DNA of 11,334 bases from NBML01 sp029939535 (GTDB lineage: Bacteria > Desulfobacterota > Desulfobacteria > Desulfobacterales > Desulfobacteraceae). The position numbers were made by a program, and so were the translations under genes. Positions 6,565-11,334 of this stretch are shown here, in pieces. The stretch covers positions 1 through 11,334 of the forward strand of contig JAOZST010000122.1 in the NCBI GenBank assembly GCA_029939535.1, written 5' to 3'. The first letter of the stretch is position 1, and each line of letters starts with the position of its first letter. The notes below the pieces were generated by a model. That model saw nothing but the letters and a program-made list of their open reading frames with translations. It searched no databases and was not told where the DNA came from.

Positions 6565-8676
6565 TTAATTTTTATTAATTGTAACGCTGGGGAATAAATT
6601 TGCATCTGTGTGGGGTAAAAACTGGGATCTTGTAAACTCTTCCATAAAGTCATTATTACTTGAAAAATCAAGATAGGTCATTGAATTTGAAATGGCAATG
6701 GCCTGCTGGCGAAAGGTATTTGAAAGAAGGGCCATATAAGCACCTGCTATGGAACTGTTCCCCATGTACTTAAATTTTTCTCTTTCAATATCCGGGAGCA
6801 GTCCAATGGTTATTGCTTTTTCAATATCCAGGAATTGTCCAAATCCACCAGTGATGATCATCTTTTGAACAGCGGAAAAATCCATTCCAACCTGTTCAAC
6901 CAGAATACTGAATCCGGCATATACGGCAGCCTTGCTTAGAATCAGGCTCTTTATATCGGATTGTGTAAAGATTATATCTTCTTCTGAATCAATATTTTCT
7001 GCAAATTCAATTATAAAGGCAGGCTCTTCATTAAACAGGATGAGTCTGGGATGATCTGTTTCAATCCTGAATTTGCCATCCTGACCAATCACTCCCTTTA
7101 ACAGCATTTCAGATAATAAATCTATCATGCCTGATCCACAGACACCCCTTGGAGTCATGTCTTCAACAGTTGAATATTCCGGTTCAAAGGTTTCAGGATC
7201 AAGGCTGATTTTTTCTATGGCTCCATCTTCTGCACGCATACCCCATCGGATTCCTCCACCTTCAAAGGCAGGTCCGGCAGAGCAGGCAGCTGTCATGAGA
7301 AATTCATTGTTGCCCAGGACAATTTCTCCATTGGTTCCAATATCAATGAAAAGGGTAAGCTCTTCAAATTGATGGAATCCGGTATACAGAACACCTGCCA
7401 CGATATCTCCGCCAACATAACTGGCAGGTCCTGGCATGACAAATACACCGGCATGATTTGCAGCCTTGAACCCGATTTCACCGGCTTTGATAATGGGGAA
7501 TTCAGATACGGTTGGTATATATGGTTCTCTCCTGATATATCTGGCCTCAATTCCCAGAAGCAGGTGGGTCATGGTTGTGTTGCCGGAAACAACAATATTT
7601 TCAATTTGCTTGTGGTCTGCATCTATTGAATTTATGGCCCTTTTTGTCAGGTTATTGATGGTGGAAATGGCCATTTTTTTTAGTTTTCTAACACCGTCTT
7701 TTTCAGAGCATACAATTCGGTTGATGACGTCATCACCACAGGCAGCCTGACCATTATGGCCCGATGCAGTGCTTAATATGGAACCATCGGCCATATCCAC
7801 AATATAAACAACAATGGAGGTTGTGCCAAGATCAACAGCCATGCCCAGAGAATGTTTTTGGCCATTTTCAGGGCTTACATCTACTATTTCCGAAGAACAT
7901 TTTTTCCATAGTATAGAGGCAATTACGTTCCAGCTGTCTTTTCTGACCGACTCTGTCAGCTGTCTCATGACCCTGATATTGGTGCTCATTTTGGAAGTGT
8001 TATATCCAAGTTTCTGGAGTTTTCGTTTCAGCCGGTCAAGATCACTGACAGTGTCTTCCAGTGTGGGAAGATCAAGCTGTAATTGGACTTTTTCCACAAT
8101 GGGTTCTATTTTTTTTACAAGGCCGGAAAGTTTTCTTGTTGCTACTTCTCCCATTCCGGCAGCTTTTAATTTCTTAGCAATGGTTTCTTCTGGAATTTTA
8201 ACAATGATATCTTCATGTACAGTTGACTGGCAGGCAAGGACATAACCTTTTTCTTTTTCTGCATCACTTAACAGGGAAGTTTTTTCTGATTTTACTTTGC
8301 CCGAGAGTATGATAAGCCTGCATTTCCCACATGATCCTTTGCCATTGCAGGAGGCATTGATATAAATGTCAGCTTTTTGGGAGGCATCCAATAGATTCGT
8401 ACCAGCAGGAACAAGAAGTTTCTCCTCCTCTGGTTGAAAAATAATTTCATAATTTTCTTTTTTACCTGATCCGTTTTCAACAGGTCCGTTTTTACCAGGT
8501 CCATTTTTACCAGAGTCAAAGTCTTTTTCTGAAATAAAATAAATGGGACAGGAGGGCCTGAATTTGCAATATATATCAGGATCTCTGCACTCCAGACACT
8601 CTTCGCACAGATAAATATTGTGTTTCATGCAGAGATAGCTGGTTTCCCGATCAGGATGATTTATACACTTACCCAT
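6565..8676 (-). CDS. RACo-like ASKHA ATPase with [2Fe-2S] ferredoxin and N-terminal Zn-finger-like domain
   Basis: The 703-residue protein has three parts. Residues 1-45 are Cys/His-rich (C4, H7, C16, H19, C24, C27, C30, C37, C43), resembling a B-box zinc finger. After a four-unit pentapeptide linker (54-73), a plant-type [2Fe-2S] ferredoxin spans about 76-165 with ligands C110, C116, C119 and C149. From about 277 the ASKHA ATPase follows, with phosphate loops AVDLGTTS (280-287) and FIDIGTNGE (443-451) and an adenosine motif ITGGFG (608-613). The C-terminal two-thirds matches the reductive activators of corrinoid proteins (RACo), which use ATP to reduce Co(II) to Co(I) in methyltransferase corrinoid subunits. 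No corrinoid protein is encoded in the window, so the partner is elsewhere or different. AGAGG six bases upstream supports the start. The gene lies 33 bases after the thioredoxin gene and is probably co-transcribed with it. Confidence 0.9.
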   Translation of the reverse strand: MGKCINHPDRETSYLCMKHNIYLCEECLECRDPDIYCKFRPSCPIYFISEKDFDSGKNGPGKNGPVENGSGKKENYEIIFQPEEEKLLVPAGTNLLDASQKADIYINASCNGKGSCGKCRLIILSGKVKSEKTSLLSDAEKEKGYVLACQSTVHEDIIVKIPEETIAKKLKAAGMGEVATRKLSGLVKKIEPIVEKVQLQLDLPTLEDTVSDLDRLKRKLQKLGYNTSKMSTNIRVMRQLTESVRKDSWNVIASILWKKCSSEIVDVSPENGQKHSLGMAVDLGTTSIVVYIVDMADGSILSTASGHNGQAACGDDVINRIVCSEKDGVRKLKKMAISTINNLTKRAINSIDADHKQIENIVVSGNTTMTHLLLGIEARYIRREPYIPTVSEFPIIKAGEIGFKAANHAGVFVMPGPASYVGGDIVAGVLYTGFHQFEELTLFIDIGTNGEIVLGNNEFLMTAACSAGPAFEGGGIRWGMRAEDGAIEKISLDPETFEPEYSTVEDMTPRGVCGSGMIDLLSEMLLKGVIGQDGKFRIETDHPRLILFNEEPAFIIEFAENIDSEEDIIFTQSDIKSLILSKAAVYAGFSILVEQVGMDFSAVQKMIITGGFGQFLDIEKAITIGLLPDIEREKFKYMGNSSIAGAYMALLSNTFRQQAIAISNSMTYLDFSSNNDFMEEFTRSQFLPHTDANLFPSVTINKN
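8458..8517 (-). repeat. Four 15-bp in-frame repeats encoding a pentapeptide linker
   Basis: Four imperfect 15-bp units at 8503-8517, 8488-8502, 8473-8487 and 8458-8472 encode DSGKN, GPGKN, GPVEN and GSGKK (residues 54-73). They form a flexible hydrophilic linker between the Cys-rich head and the ferredoxin domain. Because the units keep frame, copy number could vary between strains without breaking the protein. Confidence 0.8.
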
Positions 8677-8709
8677 TTTAAACCTCTGTTTTTTTAATGT
8701 TTCAGCATT

Positions 8710-9009
8710 TTATAATGCCTGATCCAGGCTTTTGGCTATATTTGTTTCAGACTGGAGTCCCACAAATCTTTTGATCTCTTTGCCGTCTTTAAAAATAATT
8801 AAAGTGGGGATGCTTTGGACCATATATTCTGTTGCCAGTGCCTGGTTTTCATCAATATTGATTTCAAGGATCACTGCCCTATCCTGATAGACATGGGTCA
8901 GTTTCTTTAAGATAGGCTCCTGGGCTCTACAGGGAGCGCACCAGTCAGCATTAAAATCTACCAGTGTAACTCCAGTACCCAAGGTTTTCCGGAATTGATC
9001 TATACCCAT
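8710..9009 (-). CDS. Thioredoxin
   Basis: The protein is 99 residues long from the chosen start, MGIDQF. The active site is WCAPC with Cys24 and Cys27, the cis-proline loop is SIPT with Pro68, and the central strand VTLVDFNADWC is standard. An Ala replaces the Gly of the classical WCGPC, which can shift redox potential. An ATG at 9045 would add 12 residues but has no ribosome-binding site, whereas GGAGG (9024-9020) sits ten bases before the ATG at 9009, so the shorter start is preferred. It is a cytoplasmic dithiol reductant with no signal peptide. It leads an operon with the RACo-like gene and diverges from the sigma-54 activator gene. No thioredoxin reductase is present in the window, so its electron source is unknown. 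Confidence 0.93.
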   Translation of the reverse strand: MGIDQFRKTLGTGVTLVDFNADWCAPCRAQEPILKKLTHVYQDRAVILEINIDENQALATEYMVQSIPTLIIFKDGKEIKRFVGLQSETNIAKSLDQAL

Positions 9010-9065
9010 TTTAGATTGGCCTCCATAAAAGATTTGTGAATTCATAGTGATGGAAATCTTTTATA

Positions 9066-9081
9066 GTCAAAAACTGTGCCA
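9066..9081 (-). promoter_or_regulatory. Candidate sigma-54-like promoter of the thioredoxin/RACo-like operon
   Basis: Read on the minus strand, TGGCACAGTTTTTGAC has a perfect -24 half (TGGCAC) and correct spacing, but the -12 element is TTGAC where TTGCA is expected, so the normally invariant GC is GA. Transcription would start near 9055, about 46 bases before the preferred ATG at 9009. It is weaker than the other two sites and supported mainly by position. Confidence 0.4.
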
Positions 9082-9221
9082 CTGTCCATGGGCACCAGGA
9101 AAACACACACCATAAGGAATTGAATATAAAGGAAATAATAATAAAAATTGTATGAATTTTAAATTGCGTAATGAATTGCTTTGATAAAAGGAACGTTACT
9201 TTGTAGAGGCTGTTTCGGTTA

Positions 9222-9348
9222 GTAGCGCAACTTTTGTTTGAATAAAAGAGATGTTGTTTTTTGACAAAATCCTATATCGTATATATTCTATGTGATTATC
9301 AGATTGTATATGAAATTTTCAAGGCATTGATGATAACGGTAGCGTTAC
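9222..9348. promoter_or_regulatory. Possible activator-binding region with repeated GTAGCG motifs
   Basis: GTAGCGCAAC (9222-9231) and GTAGCGTTAC (9339-9348) differ at two of ten positions, and the second lies in the inverted repeat TAACG-GTAG-CGTTA (9334-9347). Related ATTGCGTAAT and AACGTTAC occur earlier in the same gap. They lie about 170 and 285 bases upstream of the predicted thioredoxin start site, a normal distance for enhancer sites of sigma-54 activators. The second is also just ahead of the activator gene, where autoregulation could occur. Binding is inference. Confidence 0.3.
9261..9289 (+). promoter_or_regulatory. Sigma-70-type promoter of the activator gene
   Basis: A perfect TTGACA (9261-9266) is followed after 17 bases by TATTCT (9284-9289), with an overlapping TATATT at 9282-9287. 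Transcription would start near 9296, giving a leader of almost 100 bases that includes the inverted repeat at 9334-9347. A housekeeping promoter for the activator fits its role. Confidence 0.5.
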
Positions 9349-9391
9349 CTTATATTTATAGATGTTAATGGGGGTATTAAAAAGGATAACT

Positions 9392-10801
9392 ATGGAAACC
9401 CATCAATTATGGAATGTTAATTTTTTAAATCAGATTCTTGATAACATGGCAGAAGGTCTTTTTACCTTGGACAACCAGGGCACAATAACATCATGGAACA
9501 AGTCAATGGAAAAAATCAGTGGTTACTCTGCCCGGGAAGCCATTGGAAATGGCTGCGCATTGATTGAATGCAGCCGCTGCTTTGGGAAAAAATGTCCTGC
9601 CAGTATTCAAAAATGCGGTGTGATAGAACATGGGAAAACAGAAGCCAAGGAATGTTTTATCAAGCATAAGAACGGCCAGGATATTGCTGTTATAAAAAAT
9701 GCACGACTTGCCCATGATGATAATGGAAAGATTCTGGGAATTGTGGAAACAATTACTGACCTGACCGAACTGACAAAAATTAAAAAAACAGCCGAAGATG
9801 CCCAGAGAAAACTTAAAAAATCCTATGGCCTTGGAAATATTATAGGGAAAAGTGCAGTAATGCAGAATGTATTTGATGCTATACGGGCCGCGGCAAACAG
9901 CCATGCCACAGTTCTGATTCAGGGGGAAAGCGGAACTGGTAAGGAACTTGTTGCAGGAGCAATTCATTATAATAGTACCAGCGACTCAAGCCCCTTTATC
10001 ACAGTAAATTGTTCAGCCCTTTCTGAAACCTTACTTGAAAGCGAGCTTTTCGGTCATGTCAGGGGAGCATTTACCGGGGCGCACAGGGATCGTAAAGGCA
10101 GGTTTGAAGAAGCTGATGGCGGAACCATTTTCCTTGACGAAATTGGGGAGCTAACACCATATATGCAGGTGAAACTGCTAAGGGTTATCCAGGAAAGAGA
10201 AATAGAAAAAGTAGGCGATTCAAAAAAGGTAAAGATTGATATCAGAATTATTGCTGCAACCCATAAAAATCTCTATGAACGTACTCAGCAGGGGAAATTT
10301 AGAGAAGATCTTTTTTACAGACTAAAGGTTTTCCCCATCCATGTTCCACCCTTGAGAAAGCGCAGGGAGGATATCCCTATACTTGTAAGCTATTTTATTA
10401 AAAAAGGGAATAAAAGGGAAAATAAATCTATTGAAGGCATTGATTCAGAAGGGATGAAACAATTGATGGAGCATTCCTGGCCTGGAAATATCAGGGAACT
10501 TGAAAATGCCGTTGAACACGCCTTTGTTATCTGTAACTCACACCAGATCCAACTCAAAGATCTGCCCGTGGAGATCAGGGACAATCATGGATTTTTAGAA
10601 AAGGATTCTCATATTATGAATTCGCTTGAAACCAATTCTTTTGGAATAAACAGGGAGGCAAAGCTGACCAAAGAGGACCTTTTAAAATTATTGGAAGCAT
10701 GTAATTGGAATAAGGCTGAAGTTGGCAGGAGAATCCAGAAAAGCCGGACATCTGTGTGGAAATATATGAAAAAATGGGATATTCCACTGCAAAAGTGTTA
10801 G
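9392..10801 (+). CDS. PAS-AAA+-Fis sigma-54-dependent transcriptional activator
   Basis: From the ATG at 9392 the protein has 469 residues. An N-terminal PAS domain (about 10-125) contains a Cys cluster: C55, C60, C63, C68, C75 and C88. The central AAA+ domain has Walker A GESGTGKE (178-185), the sigma-54-contacting loop GAFTGA (225-230), Walker B IFLDE (246-250) and the SWPGNIRELENA segment (362-373). A Fis-type helix-turn-helix ends the protein (about 427-461, NWNKAEVGRRIQKSRTSVWK). It is a cytoplasmic regulator that remodels sigma-54 polymerase using ATP. The upstream ATG at 9362 lacks a ribosome-binding site, while AAAAGGA precedes 9392 by five bases, so the latter was chosen. There is no receiver domain or paired kinase, so signalling is probably direct through the PAS region. 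The final Cys codon and stop coincide with the apparent edge of insertion-sequence DNA. Confidence 0.95.
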   Translation: METHQLWNVNFLNQILDNMAEGLFTLDNQGTITSWNKSMEKISGYSAREAIGNGCALIECSRCFGKKCPASIQKCGVIEHGKTEAKECFIKHKNGQDIAVIKNARLAHDDNGKILGIVETITDLTELTKIKKTAEDAQRKLKKSYGLGNIIGKSAVMQNVFDAIRAAANSHATVLIQGESGTGKELVAGAIHYNSTSDSSPFITVNCSALSETLLESELFGHVRGAFTGAHRDRKGRFEEADGGTIFLDEIGELTPYMQVKLLRVIQEREIEKVGDSKKVKIDIRIIAATHKNLYERTQQGKFREDLFYRLKVFPIHVPPLRKRREDIPILVSYFIKKGNKRENKSIEGIDSEGMKQLMEHSWPGNIRELENAVEHAFVICNSHQIQLKDLPVEIRDNHGFLEKDSHIMNSLETNSFGINREAKLTKEDLLKLLEACNWNKAEVGRRIQKSRTSVWKYMKKWDIPLQKC

Positions 10802-11060
10802 CGCCGGTGTTCAAGGCCACCACCTTTGGCGATGACGGACAGCTCCCCCTTTGTTATAGTTTGATTTGACAGGGCTGTTCGCAGGTGTGGTATTAGAGAT
10901 GTGTGTCCCATTCGTATTTGTATCGATAATTTGCAACGGTAATCAGCTAAAACCCGATATATGGATAGTATAGCGCCCTGGCAATCAATTTTGTTGCATT
11001 AAAACACCTGTAGTCGGAAGAGTTTAGCCACCAGCAGACATCAACTCAGGTTTTTGAAGT

Positions 11061-11100
11061 AAAAAAGCCGGGTTTTATACGGAATCGCATAAAACCCGGT
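11061..11100 (-). terminator. Rho-independent terminator at the end of the istB remnant
   Basis: Arms CCGGGTTTTAT (11068-11078) and ATAAAACCCGG (11089-11099) pair perfectly over 11 bp. On the minus strand the hairpin is followed by C and six T, which is the terminator direction. The istB stop codon lies inside the stem. It would stop transcription entering from the right, and no T tract follows it on the plus strand. Confidence 0.85.
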
Positions 11101-11236
11101 AGATGGGAACAGATGGGTTATTGGGGTATGGATTGAGGATGGTGGCGTTCATGGCATTAGGGCCTTCCGTTCGATAGCTGAGATCTTCCCGGATATTAAT
11201 GATGTGAGCATTGTGCATCAACCGGTCGATAATGGA
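11075..11236 (-). pseudogene. istB 3' fragment (IS21-family transposition helper ATPase)
   Basis: About 54 codons survive, beginning SIIDRLMHNAHIINIRE and continuing DLSYRTEGP to a TAA at 11077-11075. The D-R-L-x-H-N-x-H segment followed by a short basic stretch is the usual C-terminal signature of IstB, which assists the IstA transposase. A run of eight A (plus strand 11236-11243) marks where similarity stops; upstream the frame meets TGA at 11257-11255, and I see no IstB-like sequence in the other minus-strand frames. The AAA+ core and start are therefore missing, so the fragment cannot be functional. Confidence 0.7.
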
Positions 11237-11334
11237 AAAAAAACATGAGTAGTGTCAAAGCTCTTTGCAGAGGTTTGTATTTTAAGTCACATTATTAACT
11301 CTCTCAGATAGGCCACCATTTTGTTTTTATCCAT

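Larger units (their letters stand above)
10798..11334 (-). mobile_element. Decayed IS21-like insertion sequence remnant (runs to or past the window edge)
   Basis: The stretch contains no intact gene. The minus strand carries the 3' end of istB. The plus-strand left edge, TGTTAGCGCCGGTGTTC and the following GGCCACCACC, resembles the repeated termini of IS21-family elements, which begin with TG. AGGCCACCA at 10814-10822 recurs at 11310-11318. Between the edge and the istB stop there are about 270 bases without recognisable coding sequence. The boundaries are inferred and the right end is not seen. A 15-codon frame starting MDKNKMVAYLREL (11334-11287, minus) may be the start of another broken transposition gene. 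Confidence 0.5.

Noticed and set aside
9010..9045. A 12-residue longer thioredoxin N terminus starting at the ATG at 9045
   Set aside because: No ribosome-binding site precedes it, whereas GGAGG precedes the ATG at 9009, and the shorter form fits the family length.
9362..9391. A 10-residue longer activator N terminus
   Set aside because: The ATGs at 9362 and 9368 lack a ribosome-binding site; AAAAGGA lies directly before 9392.
1..11334. CRISPR arrays, tRNA or rRNA genes, riboswitches, phage or toxin-antitoxin genes
   Set aside because: No spaced repeat array, cloverleaf, conserved rRNA stretch or recognisable riboswitch core was seen in any gap.

Overview
The window looks like chromosomal DNA from an anaerobic, probably sulfate-reducing bacterium of the Desulfobacterota (Desulfobacteraceae-like). 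This rests on gene content, namely a multiheme cytochrome c of the octaheme tetrathionate reductase family, a NifX-like cluster-binding protein, a corrinoid-activating ASKHA/ferredoxin protein and a PAS-type sigma-54 activator, together with moderately AT-rich composition. No marker gene fixes the genus.

Layout. (1) Positions 1-1301 (+) hold the 3' part of a periplasmic multiheme cytochrome c, closed by a strong terminator at 1337-1372. (2) Positions 3775-1388 (-) encode a Lon-like AAA+ protease. A possible Cys-rich micro-ORF with in-frame TGA codons lies just upstream, at 3979-3830 (-). (3) Positions 4007-5832 (+) form an apparent operon: a -24/-12 (sigma-54) promoter, a 37-codon small ORF, a NifX/NifB-like protein and an MFS transporter whose start overlaps the previous stop. 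(4) Positions 5915-6469 (+) hold a second clear sigma-54 promoter and a flavodoxin-family gene. (5) Positions 9009-6565 (-) form a two-gene operon of a thioredoxin and a RACo-like protein (Zn-finger-like N terminus, [2Fe-2S] ferredoxin, ASKHA ATPase), with a weaker sigma-54-like promoter. (6) Positions 9392-10801 (+) encode, divergently, a PAS-AAA+-Fis sigma-54 activator with an unusual Cys cluster in its PAS region. (7) From about 10798 to the right edge lies decayed insertion-sequence DNA, including the 3' end of an IS21-type istB gene on the minus strand and its terminator.

The most coherent reading is a small redox regulon. Two good and one weaker -24/-12 promoter stand in front of genes for a cluster-binding protein plus transporter, a flavodoxin and a thioredoxin/ferredoxin-ATPase pair. 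A sigma-54 activator with a Cys-rich sensor region is encoded beside them. That this activator drives all three promoters is inference; the promoter spacings and gene contents are read directly from the sequence. NifX-like genes under sigma-54 control have a precedent in the orp operons of Desulfovibrio.
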